NCBI RefSeq assembly: GCF_000813745.1
Contig: NZ_JWLC01000001.1
Coordinates: forward strand, 105,446-169,445
Reading direction: 5' to 3'
Length of the DNA: 64,000 nt
From: Leisingera sp. ANG-M1
GTDB lineage: Bacteria; Pseudomonadota; Alphaproteobacteria; Rhodobacterales; Rhodobacteraceae
Positions 8,356-17,946 of the stretch are shown here, one piece after another. The notes beneath the pieces are model-generated. The model was given only the letters and a program-made list of their open reading frames with translations, ran no database searches and had not been told where the DNA came from. How positions within the stretch are numbered: the stretch's first letter is position 1; each line of letters opens with the position of its first letter. A program made the position numbers and the translations under genes.

Positions 8356-9105
8356 TCAGCCCGCGCCCAGCACATCCTGAACAGCGTCTTCAATCATCGT
8401 AAGGCAGGCCTCATCCGAAAAGCGGTGATCCGCATCCTTGACCAGGTTCAGCCGCATATCCGGGCAGGATGCGTGCTCCAGCAGCCGCAGCGCCGTCTCA
8501 GTTGTCACCGCGGTATCCGCAGTTCCTTGCAGGCAGCGCACTTTGAACGGCAAATCCAGGGCAGACCGCAGCACCAGGTTCCTGCGCCCGTCCTCAACCA
8601 TCCGCTTGGAGACGTAATAGGGCTCCATATAGTCACTGGGCAGCTCTACATAGCCTTGCGCCTCCAGTTCCGCCTTCTGTGCCTCCGAAAAATGCGCCCA
8701 CCAGCCATCCTCGGTGAAATCCGGCGCCGCGGCGATGGTCACCATTCCCTTGATCCGCTGCGGCCGCGCGCGCGCCAGCAGCAGCGCCTGCCAGCCGCCC
8801 ATGGAAGAGCCCACCGGCACGATTCCGCCTTCGGTCAGCTTGTCGACCGCTTCCAGCGTGTCCTCGTGCCAATCGCCGATGCAGCCGTCCTCAAACGCCT
8901 CCGAGCTCTCGCCATGGCCGGAGTAGTCAAACCGCAGAAACGCCTGGCCGCGCGCCTTGGCCCAGGCCTCCAGATGCACCGCCTTGGTGCCCTCCATGTC
9001 GGACTTCAGCCCGCCCAGGAACACCACGCACGGCCCCTGCCCGTCGCTCTTGTGATAGGCGATGCGGCGGCCTTGTGCAGTTTCCAGGTAAGATGTGGCG
9101 GGCAT
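8356..9105 (-). CDS. Alpha/beta hydrolase, ABHD10-like
   Basis: The protein has 249 residues, starting with MPATSYLETAQGRRIAYH. CAGGAG sits eight bases before the ATG. The frame is open far upstream, but that part is shadow of a neighbour. VVFLGGLKSDMEGTK, RFDYSGHGESS, VGSSMGGWQALL (nucleophile Ser) and DADHRFSD (His) form a complete hydrolase core. The SSMGGW elbow resembles mammalian ABHD10, a depalmitoylating and glucuronide-cleaving enzyme. The true substrate here is unknown. Confidence 0.8.
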   Translation of the reverse strand: MPATSYLETAQGRRIAYHKSDGQGPCVVFLGGLKSDMEGTKAVHLEAWAKARGQAFLRFDYSGHGESSEAFEDGCIGDWHEDTLEAVDKLTEGGIVPVGSSMGGWQALLLARARPQRIKGMVTIAAAPDFTEDGWWAHFSEAQKAELEAQGYVELPSDYMEPYYVSKRMVEDGRRNLVLRSALDLPFKVRCLQGTADTAVTTETALRLLEHASCPDMRLNLVKDADHRFSDEACLTMIEDAVQDVLGAG

Positions 9106-9249
9106 GTCTTTGGTCTCCTGTCCTTTTCCCAAGATGTGGCACGGCAGCGCCTGCCCCGCAAGCGGCAGCGCTCCCCCTTGCCAGCGCCCCCTTGCCAGCG
9201 ACCGGCCTGCTTCCTTATGGTCACCGGAATTTCGCAAGGACCGCGGGGC

Positions 9250-10248
9250 ATGTTCAAACTTCTCAAAGGCATAATACTTGCCGCCGTCGCCGTTGCGGTG
9301 GCGCTGGCCACCGCCTGGGCGGCGCTGGCGCTTTGGAACCGGCTGCCGTTCGAGCCTCTGCCGCGCACCGCCCTGGCCGCGGGTTTTGCCCTGCTTGGCC
9401 TGATCGTCATCGCAGGCCTGTTCCGCCGCCGCGCCCTGCGCGGGCTCACCACCTTCACCCTGGCGCTGGCCGCGGTGATTTTGTGGTGGTCCACACTCGC
9501 GCCGCCCGCCAATGGCGACTGGTCGCCCGACGTTGCCCGTCAAGTGACCGGCCAGCTTGACGGCGACATCCTTACTCTGACCGATGTGCGCAATTTCTCC
9601 TGGCGGACTCCCGAGGATTTCGAGGAAAGCTGGGAGATCCGCAGCTACGACCTGACCCGGCTCCGGACAGTTGATCTGTTCATGTCCTACTGGGCCGGAC
9701 CGCAGATGGCGCATATGATCGTCAGCTTCGGGTTTGAAGGCGGAGACCAGATCGCCTGGTCCGTCGAAGTCCGCCGCAAACGCGGCGGCGGCTTTTCCGC
9801 CATAGCCGATCTGTTCAAATCCAACACGCTGTCGATCATCGCTGCAGACGAGCGCGACCTGATCGGCACCCGCACCAATGCCCGCGGCGAGAACGTGCAG
9901 CTGTTCCGCATCGGTGTCAGCCCTGACAGCGCCCGCGCCCTGCTGCTGCAGTATGCTGAGGCCGCCAACAGCCTTGCCGCCCGGCCGCAATGGTACAACT
10001 CGCTGACCACCAACTGCACCACCGTAGTGATGGACCTGATCCGCAGCTTTGCCGACGACGTGCCGCTGGACTGGCGGGTCGTGGCTAATGGCTACCTGCC
10101 GGACTACGCCTGGGAGCAAGGCGTTCTGGACCAGTCCCGCAGCATCGAAGAGCTGCGCGCGCTTGGCAGCATCACCCCGATTGCCCAGGCCCATGGCGTC
10201 ACCGCGGATTTCTCCGCCGTGATCCGCGACGGCGTCCCCGCCCCCTGA
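9250..10248 (+). CDS. DUF4105 membrane protein
   Basis: The protein has 332 residues. Three hydrophobic segments in the first 85 residues (about 5-28, 38-57 and 65-82) anchor it in the inner membrane. A large DUF4105 domain follows, with WSPDVARQV, VDLFMSYW, AWSVEVRRKRGGGFSA and WYNSLTTNCTTVVMDLI. The last segment has a conserved Asn-Cys pair like those in the papain-like NlpC/P60-type fold, to which DUF4105 may be related. The function is unknown. It is divergent from the ABHD10-like gene. Confidence 0.75.
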   Translation: MFKLLKGIILAAVAVAVALATAWAALALWNRLPFEPLPRTALAAGFALLGLIVIAGLFRRRALRGLTTFTLALAAVILWWSTLAPPANGDWSPDVARQVTGQLDGDILTLTDVRNFSWRTPEDFEESWEIRSYDLTRLRTVDLFMSYWAGPQMAHMIVSFGFEGGDQIAWSVEVRRKRGGGFSAIADLFKSNTLSIIAADERDLIGTRTNARGENVQLFRIGVSPDSARALLLQYAEAANSLAARPQWYNSLTTNCTTVVMDLIRSFADDVPLDWRVVANGYLPDYAWEQGVLDQSRSIEELRALGSITPIAQAHGVTADFSAVIRDGVPAP

Positions 10249-10291
10249 GTCAGGCGCCTTCATTCTTCTGGCCTAAAATATCCCGGGGAGC

Positions 10292-10311
10292 GCGAGGGGC
10301 CGGCCCCTCGC
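10292..10311. repeat. GC-rich perfect palindrome of an intergenic repeat family
   Basis: The palindrome has 10-bp arms, GCGAGGGGCC and GGCCCCTCGC. Just before it stands AATATCCCGGGGA, a context seen again at 33250-33297 in this window. It lies downstream of the DUF4105 gene and upstream of thrS and could act as a transcription end. Confidence 0.6.
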
Positions 10312-10409
10312 CCGCTTGACAGCTGCCGCTGCAACTGCGAAATCAGCCGGACGACATAACCCGCAACCGGGCGTTCAGTGGGCGCCAAACCGACGAGGAG
10401 AGCCTTTAG

Positions 10410-12356
10410 ATGGCCGAAATCTCTCTCACCTTTCCCGATGGCAATGCACGATCCTTTGACGCAGGCGTAACCCCTGCGCAGGTGGCCTCCAGCATTTCCA
10501 CCTCGCTGGCCAAGAAGGCCATCTCCGCCACCGTCAACGATCAGCATTGGGACCTGCAGTGGCCGATCGATGCGGATGCCACTATCGCTATCCACACCAT
10601 GAAGGACGAGGCTCAGGCAAATGAGCTGATCCGCCACGACCTGGCCCATGTCATGGCCCGTGCGGTGCAGGAAATCTGGCCCGACACCAAGGTCACCATC
10701 GGCCCGGTGATCGAAAACGGCTGGTACTACGACTTCGACCGCGCAGAGCCCTTCACCCCCGAAGATCTCGGCACCATCGAGAAAAAGATGAAGGAAATCA
10801 TCAACAAGCGTGATGAGGTCCGGACCGAAGTCTGGGAGCGCGGCCGCGCGATCCAGCATTACACCGACAATAATGAACCCTATAAGGTCGAACTGATCGA
10901 AAGCATCCCCGGCGATGAGCCGCTGCGGATGTACTGGCACGGCGACTGGCAGGACCTTTGCCGCGGCCCGCACCTGCAGCACACCGGCCAGCTGCCGGGC
11001 GATGCCTTCAAGCTGATGTCCATTGCCGGCGCCTACTGGCGCGGCGACAGCGACCGCGCCATGCTGCAGCGCATCTACGGCGTTGCCTTCACCGGCAAAG
11101 AAAAGCTGAAGGCCCACCTGACCATGCTGGAGGAGGCCGCCAAGCGCGACCACCGCAAGCTGGGCAAGGAAATGAACCTCTACCACATGCAGGAAGAGGC
11201 GCCTGGCCAGGTGTTCTGGCATCCCAACGGCTGGAAGATTTACACCACCCTGCAGGACTACATGCGCCGCATGCAGGAGCGTGACGGCTATGTCGAAGTG
11301 AACACCCCGCAGGTCGTCGACCGCAAGCTGTGGGAGGCCTCGGGCCACTGGGACAAATACCAGGAGAACATGTTCATCGTCGAAGTGGACGAGGATCATG
11401 CCCGCGAAAAGGCAATCAACGCGCTGAAGCCGATGAACTGCCCCTGCCACGTGCAGGTGTTCAACCAGGGCCTCAAATCCTACCGCGACCTGCCGCTGCG
11501 CATGGCCGAATTCGGCTCCTGCGCCCGCTACGAGCCCTCGGGCGCGCTGCACGGCATCATGCGGGTGCGCGGCTTTACCCAGGATGACGGCCATATCTTC
11601 TGCGCCGAGGATCAGATCGAATCCGAGACCGCAAAATTCATCGCCTTCCTGTCCAAGGTCTATGCCGACCTCGGCTTCCACAACTGGACCATCAAGCTCT
11701 CGACCCGCCCCGAAAAGCGTATCGGCAGCGACGAAAGCTGGGATCTGGTGGAAAAGGCGCTTGGCGATGCCTGCAAGGCGGCCGGCTATGACTATGAACT
11801 GCTTGAAGGCGAAGGCGCTTTCTACGGGCCAAAGCTCGAGTTCACCCTGACCGACGCCATCGGCCGGACCTGGCAGTGCGGCACCCTGCAGGTTGACCCC
11901 AACCTGCCGGAACGGCTGGAGGCGAGCTTTATCGGCGCCGACGGCAACAAACACCGTCCGGTGATGCTGCATCGCGCCACCCTGGGTTCGTTTGAACGCT
12001 TCATCGGCATCCTGATCGAAGAGCACGCAGGCAAGCTGCCGTTCTGGCTGGCGCCGCGCCAGGTGGTGGTCGCCTCGATCACCTCGGACGCGGACGGCTA
12101 TGTGCAGGAAGTCGTCGCCGAGCTGCAAAAGGCCGGCGTCCGCGCCGAGGCCGACATCCGCAACGAGAAGATCAACTACAAGGTCCGCGAGCACTCGGTG
12201 GGCAAGGTTCCGGTCATCCTCGCCGTCGGCCACCGCGAGGTAGAGGAGCGCACCGTCTCGGTCCGCCGCCTCGGCGAAAAGCAGACCAAGGTTGAGAGCC
12301 TGGAAAATGTTACAAAGGCGCTGGCCCTTGAAGCCACCCCGCCGGACCTTCTGTAA
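10410..12356 (+). CDS. thrS: Threonyl-tRNA synthetase
   Basis: This 648-residue class II synthetase attaches threonine to tRNA-Thr. Domains in order are an N-terminal TGS domain (residues 1-60), and an editing domain with the HDLAHVMAR histidines and DLCRGPHL. The catalytic core follows, with the zinc cysteine in [10 protein letters not shown], motif 2 in [15 protein letters not shown] and the motif 3 region in [11 protein letters not shown]. An anticodon-binding domain ends the protein ([17 protein letters not shown]). Length and motifs are normal. GAGGAG lies upstream of the ATG. The 5' region was examined and no T-box-like leader was recognised. A strong terminator follows. Confidence 0.98.
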   Translation: MAEISLTFPDGNARSFDAGVTPAQVASSISTSLAKKAISATVNDQHWDLQWPIDADATIAIHTMKDEAQANELIRHDLAHVMARAVQEIWPDTKVTIGPVIENGWYYDFDRAEPFTPEDLGTIEKKMKEIINKRDEVRTEVWERGRAIQHYTDNNEPYKVELIESIPGDEPLRMYWHGDWQDLCRGPHLQHTGQLPGDAFKLMSIAGAYWRGDSDRAMLQRIYGVAFTGKEKLKAHLTMLEEAAKRDHRKLGKEMNLYHMQEEAPGQVFWHPNGWKIYTTLQDYMRRMQERDGYVEVNTPQVVDRKLWEASGHWDKYQENMFIVEVDEDHAREKAINALKPMNCPCHVQVFNQGLKSYRDLPLRMAEFGSCARYEPSGALHGIMRVRGFTQDDGHIFCAEDQIESETAKFIAFLSKVYADLGFHNWTIKLSTRPEKRIGSDESWDLVEKALGDACKAAGYDYELLEGEGAFYGPKLEFTLTDAIGRTWQCGTLQVDPNLPERLEASFIGADGNKHRPVMLHRATLGSFERFIGILIEEHAGKLPFWLAPRQVVVASITSDADGYVQEVVAELQKAGVRAEADIRNEKINYKVREHSVGKVPVILAVGHREVEERTVSVRRLGEKQTKVESLENVTKALALEATPPDLL

Positions 12357-12379
12357 CATTTCGCACCATTTGCAACACA

Positions 12380-12406
12380 AACGGCTCCCAATCGGGGGCC
12401 GTTTTT
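12380..12406 (+). terminator. Intrinsic terminator of thrS
   Basis: A 10-bp stem, AACGGCTCCC paired with GGGGGCCGTT (one G-T pair), has an AATC loop. TTTTT follows directly. Confidence 0.9.
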
Positions 12407-12501
12407 GCTTGCAGCGCCAGTAAAACACATAAAAACAACATCTTAACCCAAAGTTCTGCGCAACCCCTGCTGACGCAGCTGTGAGACACGGCCTCGTGAC
12501 T

Positions 12502-12525
12502 TAACCTCCTGAAAACCTCAGGTTA
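12502..12525. promoter_or_regulatory. Dyad upstream of bufA1, possible operator
   Basis: TAACCT and AGGTTA form 6-bp arms around a 12-bp centre. AACCTC also appears twice with an 11-bp step. The site lies 54 bases before the bufA1 start. No regulator is known for it, so the assignment is tentative. Confidence 0.35.
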
Positions 12526-12578
12526 GTGTTTCCATGTCATCACGACACCGCATGCTAAAACCGAAAGGACTTTACGAG

Positions 12579-12884
12579 ATGTCGAACACCGCAAAATCCC
12601 TGGCCGTTGCTGGTGCCGTTGCCGCCGCTCTGACCGCAGCATCCACCATCCCCGCCGCCGCCGCCACCAAAGAAAAGTGCTACGGCGTGTCGCTGGCTGG
12701 CCAGAACGACTGTGCTGCGGGCCCCGGCACCACCTGCGCGGGCACCTCGACCGTTGACTACCAGGGCAACGCCTGGACCCTGGTTGACGCAGGCACCTGC
12801 GAAGGCCTGGAACTGCCCGCACAGGCAGACGGTTCCGCACGCAACGGCTCGCTGGAGCCGCTGGAGCGTGACCTGCCGGCATAA
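12579..12884 (+). CDS. bufA1: Bufferin precursor peptide, DUF2282 family
   Basis: This 101-residue secreted precursor is modified by BufB/BufC into a copper-binding peptide. It has a signal peptide ([19 protein letters not shown], cleavage near residue 29). Four cysteines at 34, 45, 53 and 74 stand in the family pattern [19 protein letters not shown] and AGTCEG. In characterised bufferins the enzyme pair converts some cysteines to thiooxazoles, and the product sequesters copper in the periplasm. AAAGGA lies upstream of the chosen ATG. An ATG 45 bases earlier would spoil the signal peptide. It leads an operon with bufB, bufC and doxX, and a hairpin with a T-run follows the stop. Confidence 0.88.
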   Translation: MSNTAKSLAVAGAVAAALTAASTIPAAAATKEKCYGVSLAGQNDCAAGPGTTCAGTSTVDYQGNAWTLVDAGTCEGLELPAQADGSARNGSLEPLERDLPA

Positions 12885-12900
12885 TTGCCGCTAAAATACC

Positions 12901-12930
12901 GGGGCGGGAGTGTGAATTCCCGCCCCTTTT
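12901..12930 (+). terminator. Attenuator or partial terminator between bufA1 and bufB
   Basis: A perfect 9-bp stem, GGGGCGGGA and TCCCGCCCC, with an 8-base loop is followed by TTTT. It lies inside the operon, so it probably stops most transcripts after the small precursor gene and lets some pass to the enzyme genes. Confidence 0.75.
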
Positions 12931-12953
12931 GCACCCTGACCACAGGACCTGCC

Positions 12954-13808
12954 ATGCTTGACGCCGCTGCACATGACAAACTGCCCGCCGCCCCCGGCGT
13001 TGGCTACAAGCCGCAGCATTTTGCCCAGATCACCGAGGATGCGGGCAGCGTCAAATGGCTGGAAATCCACGCGGAAAACTACATGGGGGACGGCGGCCGC
13101 CCAATCGCGCAGCTGCGCCATCTTTCCGAAAATTTTGCCATGTCGGTGCATGGAGTCGGCCTCTCCATCGGCGGCGAAGGGCCGCTGGACGCAGACCACC
13201 TGGCCCGGCTCAAGCACCTGGTTTCCTGGCTGAACCCCGCCAGCTTCTCCGAGCATCTGGCCTGGTCCACCCACGACAGCCATTTCTACAATGACCTGCT
13301 GCCGCTGCCCTATACGGATGCCAGCCTGCAGCGCATTTGCACCCATATCGACCAGCTGCAGGACACCATCGGACGCCGGATGCTGCTGGAGAACCCCTCC
13401 AGCTACCTCGCCTTTGCCGAGAGCACCTGGTCCGAGCCTGAGTTCCTGGCTGAAATCTCCCGCCGCACCGGCTGCGGGCTGCTTTTGGACGTGAACAACG
13501 TCTTTGTCTCGGCCACTAATCTGGAGTTCTCGCCGCAGGGCTATATCGACGCCTTCCCGCTGGACAAGGTGGGGGAGATCCACCTCGGCGGCCATGACGA
13601 GGATGAAGACGACCACGGCCGCCCGCTGCTGATCGACAGCCACGGGCGCGAAGTGGTGGACCCGGTCTGGGCGCTCCTGGACTACACATTGGCCCAATCC
13701 GGCCCCAAGCCGGTGCTGATCGAATGGGACAACGACGTCCCTGATTGGCCGGTTCTGGAAGCTGAGGCCGCCCGCGCCGCAACCGCGCTGGAGCGCGTCC
13801 CGGCATGA
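12954..13808 (+). CDS. bufB: Multinuclear non-heme iron oxidase (MNIO, DUF692) BufB
   Basis: The protein has 284 residues with a TIM-barrel fold and the metal-ligand motifs of the DUF692 family: GYKPQHF, WLEIHAENYMGDG, SVHGVGLSIGG, FSEHLAWS, LLLDVNNVFVSATN, EIHLGGHDE and LIEWDNDVP. It should oxidise cysteine residues of BufA1. The ATG at 12954 is preferred because the upstream extension runs through the bufA1-bufB hairpin. It overlaps bufC by four bases (ATGA), so translation is coupled. Confidence 0.92.
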   Translation: MLDAAAHDKLPAAPGVGYKPQHFAQITEDAGSVKWLEIHAENYMGDGGRPIAQLRHLSENFAMSVHGVGLSIGGEGPLDADHLARLKHLVSWLNPASFSEHLAWSTHDSHFYNDLLPLPYTDASLQRICTHIDQLQDTIGRRMLLENPSSYLAFAESTWSEPEFLAEISRRTGCGLLLDVNNVFVSATNLEFSPQGYIDAFPLDKVGEIHLGGHDEDEDDHGRPLLIDSHGREVVDPVWALLDYTLAQSGPKPVLIEWDNDVPDWPVLEAEAARAATALERVPA

Positions 13809-14572
13809 GCATCACCGCCACTGTCAGCCAGGCAGAGTTCACCCGCGCGATGATGGATGCGGGCCAGCCGGCGCCGGAGGGCCTGCAAGACCAAAACGCC
13901 CAGCCCGCAGGCCGCCGCTTCAGCGTCTACCGCAATAACGTCGCCGTCTCGCTCACTGAAGCGATGCACAGCGCCTTCCCGGTAATTGCCAAACTCTTGG
14001 GCAAGCAGAACATGGACGGGCTGGCCGGCATCTACCTGCGCCAGCACCCGCCCTCCTCGCCCTTGATGATGTTCTACGGCGAGCATTTCCCGAAGTTCCT
14101 GGAAGGCATGGAGCAGCTCAAGCACCTGGGTTATCTCGGCGACACCGCCCGGCTGGAGCTCGCCTTGCGCCGCGCCTACCACGCCGCAGATGCCACTCCG
14201 ATTGCCCCCGAGGCGCTTGGCGCCCTGACACCGGACGCACTGATGAACACGCGCCTGGCGCTGGCGCCTGCAGTAGAGGTGCTGCGCTCGCCCTGGCCGA
14301 TCCACGGCCTCTGGCGCTACAACACTGAAGACGGCGCGCCCAAGCCTGAGCCCCAGGCACAGGACGTGCTGATCACCCGCCCCGAATTCGACCCCATTCC
14401 CCAGGTTCTGCCGCCCGCCGGCGCCGTCTGGATCCGCGCCCTGATGGGGGGCGCCACCATCGGCGAGGCCTTGGAACAGGCCGCCGCCGAAGACGAGAGC
14501 TTCGACCTGGGTGCCACGCTGGCCCTGCTGTTGCAGGGCGGCGCAATAACTGCATTGGACAGCAAAGGGTAA
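13805..14572 (+). CDS. bufC: MNIO partner protein BufC (DUF2063)
   Basis: The protein has 255 residues. The N-terminal DUF2063 domain shows RRFSVYRNNVAVSLTEAMHSAFPVIAKLLG and FYGEHFPKFL. The C-terminal half includes SPWPIHGLWRYN and QDVLITRPEFDP. In bufferin and methanobactin-like systems this partner delivers the precursor peptide to the MNIO enzyme. It overlaps bufB by ATGA and is five bases from the doxX gene, so all three enzyme-side genes are one transcript. Confidence 0.9.
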   Translation: MSITATVSQAEFTRAMMDAGQPAPEGLQDQNAQPAGRRFSVYRNNVAVSLTEAMHSAFPVIAKLLGKQNMDGLAGIYLRQHPPSSPLMMFYGEHFPKFLEGMEQLKHLGYLGDTARLELALRRAYHAADATPIAPEALGALTPDALMNTRLALAPAVEVLRSPWPIHGLWRYNTEDGAPKPEPQAQDVLITRPEFDPIPQVLPPAGAVWIRALMGGATIGEALEQAAAEDESFDLGATLALLLQGGAITALDSKG

Positions 14573-14576
14573 GGCC

Positions 14577-15113
14577 ATGCACGCACTTGTCACCACGTAC
14601 ACTTCCCTCATCGGCAAGGCCGACCGGATGTCGGACTTCATCGTCCCCACCCTGGCACGGCTGGTGTTTGCCGCCGTCCTGCTGGTCTATTACTGGAACT
14701 CCGCCGGATTGAAGACTGACGGTTCGATCTTCTCGCCCTCGGCCGGCGCTTTCGGCCAGATCTTCCCCCACGCGGCTGAGGCGGTGCTCTATGACGTCAC
14801 CCAGCTGAACATCTTCCAGCGCCTGGTCATCTTTGCCGGCACCGTCGCCGAATACGTCCTGCCTGCGCTGATCCTTGTCGGCCTGATGACCCGCCTTGCC
14901 GCGCTTGGCACCATCGGCTTCATCTGGGTGCAGACCATCGTCGACGTCACCGGCCACGGCGTGAAACTGGGCAGCCTGTTCAACAACGCCATCGAACTGG
15001 TCGACCAGCGCGTGATGTGGAGCTTCCTGCTGCTGGTTCTGGTCTTCAAAGGCGCCGGCGCCCTGTCGGTTGACGCCCTGGTCCGCAAGGTCGCAGCACC
15101 GGCCGAAGCCTGA
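14577..15113 (+). CDS. DoxX family membrane protein of the buf operon
   Basis: The protein has 178 residues with about four membrane segments (TLARLVFAAVLLVYYW, LVIFAGTVAEYVLPALILVGL, AALGTIGFIWVQTIV and MWSFLLLVLVFKGAG). LVIFAGTVAEYVLPALILVGLMTR fits the DoxX family. DoxX proteins often close DUF2282/DUF692/DUF2063 operons, where their role is unknown. A redox or membrane-delivery role is only a guess. The gene starts five bases after bufC. Confidence 0.85.
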   Translation: MHALVTTYTSLIGKADRMSDFIVPTLARLVFAAVLLVYYWNSAGLKTDGSIFSPSAGAFGQIFPHAAEAVLYDVTQLNIFQRLVIFAGTVAEYVLPALILVGLMTRLAALGTIGFIWVQTIVDVTGHGVKLGSLFNNAIELVDQRVMWSFLLLVLVFKGAGALSVDALVRKVAAPAEA

Positions 15114-15131
15114 TCTTTCCATTGCGAACGC

Positions 15132-15165
15132 AAAAGGCGCCCTGCCCCGGCAGCGGCGCCTTTTT
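15132..15165 (+). terminator. Intrinsic terminator of the buf operon
   Basis: AAAAGGCGCC pairs with GGCGCCTTTT around a 13-base loop. The loop holds a short inner stem, CTGCC-CCGGCAG. A run of T ends it. Confidence 0.85.
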
Positions 15166-15183
15166 CATGTCTTGAGGCGCGGA

Positions 15184-15555
15184 TCAGAAATGCGCCTTGG
15201 GCTCATCCGGCTTGCCGGCGGCCAGTGCCAGCAGCCCGGCCAGGGCAGCAAAGCTCAGCGGGAACACCGTGAAGACGTTGAAGCCAAAGCCAGCATACAT
15301 CCCCGCGGCTGAACCCAGCAGCAGAATGCCGCCCCACAAGGCCCGCGCCCGTGCCATCGCACCGCCGGCAATCGCCAGCAGAGGCGACAAAACCGCCAGC
15401 AGCCTCAGCTGGCCCACATTATCGACCTGTTCGGCCAGGCCTTCGACCTCGCCGAAATGTTCCACCGCTGCGGTGTAGCCATAGCCGAAGAACCCGACCA
15501 CCATGCCGAAAATCCCGGCGATAATTCCCAGAACAAGCGCTGCATTGCGCATCAT
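15184..15555 (-). CDS. Small integral membrane protein, unknown function
   Basis: The protein has 123 residues with four hydrophobic stretches: ALVLGIIAGIFGMVVGFFGYG, LLAVLSPLLAIAGGAMA, WGGILLLGSAAGMYAGF and PLSFAALAGLLALAAG. The pattern recalls DUF4064-like proteins, but I cannot confirm the family. It converges on the doxX gene and follows the ArsC-like gene on the same strand after about 40 bases. Confidence 0.65.
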   Translation of the reverse strand: MMRNAALVLGIIAGIFGMVVGFFGYGYTAAVEHFGEVEGLAEQVDNVGQLRLLAVLSPLLAIAGGAMARARALWGGILLLGSAAGMYAGFGFNVFTVFPLSFAALAGLLALAAGKPDEPKAHF

Positions 15556-15594
15556 GCGTCTCCCGTCATCTGCCGGTCTGACTTAGGCAGCAGG

Positions 15595-15912
15595 CTACGA
15601 GACGCCAAGTGCCGCGCGCGTGTTCTGATCCCACCCCAGGAATAATTCCCCGTCCCGCTCGATCAGCGGCCGTTTCATCAGCGCCGGATGCGCCCGCAGC
15701 AGAGCCAGCGGCTCCCCGCCGCGCTCCTCTTCGCTGAGCCCCCGCCAAGTGGTTGAGCGCGTATTCAGCAGCTTGCTGCCAAATTGGGCATACGCCTGCT
15801 CCAGAAGCCCCTCGGGCATCCCATCCGTGCGGATATCGACCATAAGAGAACCTTCCATGCTTTTCAAAGCTTTACGGCAGGTGTCACAGTTCTTTAGCCC
15901 GTAGATTTTCAT
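15595..15912 (-). CDS. ArsC/Spx-family reductase-like protein (YffB type)
   Basis: The protein has 105 residues with a thioredoxin-like fold. The N-terminal MKIYGLKNCDTCRKALK holds a CxxC motif (C9, C12), and HPALMKRPLIERDG is the family's conserved cis-proline region. True arsenate reductases have CxxxxxR; this YffB-like group is of uncertain substrate, perhaps a glutathione-dependent thiol reductase. It lies next to the cspA leader, divergently. Confidence 0.82.
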   Translation of the reverse strand: MKIYGLKNCDTCRKALKSMEGSLMVDIRTDGMPEGLLEQAYAQFGSKLLNTRSTTWRGLSEEERGGEPLALLRAHPALMKRPLIERDGELFLGWDQNTRAALGVS

Positions 15913-16102
15913 GCTACCCCCAAAGTGTCGTAACGAAATTCACACAATTTATGGTAGAATTCATCACTTTTGCTTGATTTTCATCCAGCCCGTGCAAAAC
16001 TCCAAGTTGTCTGGTCTTGCCTTGCTCGCTACTGCAAAGGGACGGGCCGGATGCCCTGGGCGCTCCCCAAGGCAAAGTGTAAAGTAGAAGGAGACACGGG
16101 AA

Positions 16103-16309
16103 ATGCCAAGCGGCACCGTGAAGTGGTTTAACACCACCAAAGGGTATGGGTTTATTGAACCTGATGAAGGCGGCAAGGATGTGTTTGTGCACATTTCAGC
16201 GGTGGAGCGGTCAGGCATGACCGGCCTCGCCGACAATATGAAGATCGGCTACGAGCTGACCGAGGGCCGTGATGGCCGCAAAATGGCGGCGGACCTCAAG
16301 GAACTTTGA
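16103..16309 (+). CDS. cspA: Cold-shock domain protein, CspA family
   Basis: The protein has 68 residues and is a single cold-shock domain. RNP1 is KGYGFIEP and RNP2 is VFVHIS, preceded by GTVKWFN. It binds single-stranded nucleic acid and acts as an RNA chaperone. AAGGAG precedes the ATG by nine bases. The 190-bp upstream region can hold a long structured leader, typical of csp genes, though I could not define its start. The gene may or may not be cold-induced. Confidence 0.93.
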   Translation: MPSGTVKWFNTTKGYGFIEPDEGGKDVFVHISAVERSGMTGLADNMKIGYELTEGRDGRKMAADLKEL

Positions 16310-16367
16310 TTGATTAAGTCAGCACTGCGCCCGGAAGATTGCTGGGCGCAGGCTATTGCGGGCGCGG

Positions 16368-16847
16368 TCAGGCCCGCCGCAGATATTCAACCATGACGCA
16401 GGCCGGATCGTTTTCACGAAGCACCATCTCTCCGGCCCTCGTCCATTCGTCTGCTTGAAACTCCGGAAAAAACGCATCCGCAGCCTCAATGGTCAGGTCC
16501 ACTTCGGTGACCAGCAGCCGGTCAGCCATTGCCAGCATCCCGCGGTAGATCCCCTCCCCGCCGATCCCGTACACACGGCGGTATCCCTGGGCATAGGCCT
16601 CTTCGACCGCGGCCTCGATCGACGGCAGCACCGTCTCCGCCGCCTGCGGATTTGACGACACAACCAGGTTCAACCGGTTCTTCAGCGGCTTGAATGGCAG
16701 GCTGTCCCAAGTGTTGCGGCCCATGATGATGGCCCCGCCCAAAGTCTCGCGCTGAAAGGCCTTCAGGTCCTCCGGCGCATGCCAGGGGATATCGTTATCC
16801 TTGCCGATAGCACCGTTGCGCGCCCGCGCAGCGATCAGGGTAATCAT
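16368..16847 (-). CDS. folA: Dihydrofolate reductase
   Basis: This 159-residue enzyme reduces dihydrofolate to tetrahydrofolate with NADPH. Family markers are ITLIAARARNGAIGKDNDIPWHAPEDLK at the start, MGRNTWDSL, VVSSNPQ, and YGIGGEGIYRGML for NADPH binding. The active-site acid is Asp of the GxIPWHAPED region. It lies 17 bases downstream of thyA on the same strand. Its substrate is the product made by ThyA, so the pair is a classical folate-cycle operon. Confidence 0.95.
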   Translation of the reverse strand: MITLIAARARNGAIGKDNDIPWHAPEDLKAFQRETLGGAIIMGRNTWDSLPFKPLKNRLNLVVSSNPQAAETVLPSIEAAVEEAYAQGYRRVYGIGGEGIYRGMLAMADRLLVTEVDLTIEAADAFFPEFQADEWTRAGEMVLRENDPACVMVEYLRRA

Positions 16848-16864
16848 TGGTTTTTCCTTTAGAA

Positions 16865-17698
<834 letters not shown>

Positions 17699-17837
17699 GG
17701 AGTCTCCCCTGTCCTGCACCGGATTTTCACGCTCTGGCATACCCGCTGCACCGCCGGGCGCCAAGCGCAAATATCGCCTTCACACCGCACCAGAATACTA
17801 CATGTGCCAACACCTGCACCACCGCAAACTACATGCA

Positions 17838-17916
17838 GGTAGCGCATCCGCCACGGTTGCGCCCAAATGCTTTCAGTTCAATTGACAATAGCGCCCCTCC
17901 GGCCGAAGGTAGCGCA
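17838..17916 (+). promoter_or_regulatory. Upstream region of the lipoprotein-Slam operon
   Basis: The 9-base word GGTAGCGCA occurs twice, at 17838 and 17908, with a 70-base step. A TTGACA-like hexamer lies at 17882, but no good -10 box is at the right distance. The region is between the divergent thyA and lipoprotein genes. A regulatory role is a guess. Confidence 0.25.
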
Positions 17917-17946
17917 AAACGATAAAACATATTGAGGTACAGGCAG

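Noticed and set aside
7678..9249. Long plus-strand extension upstream of the DUF4105 gene
   Set aside because: It runs antisense through the VOC and hydrolase genes. Only the part from the ATG at 9250 has a membrane signal and domain character.
9106..10263. Minus-strand extension of the ABHD10-like hydrolase to 635 codons
   Set aside because: The extra part is the antisense of the DUF4105 gene; a good ribosome site supports the start at 9105.
10260..12428. A 722-codon frame antisense to thrS
   Set aside because: Shadow of thrS; no domain features.
15913..16102. Small minus-strand frames in the cspA leader (two frames of about 90 codons)
   Set aside because: They are antisense to cspA and its leader, and lack ribosome sites.
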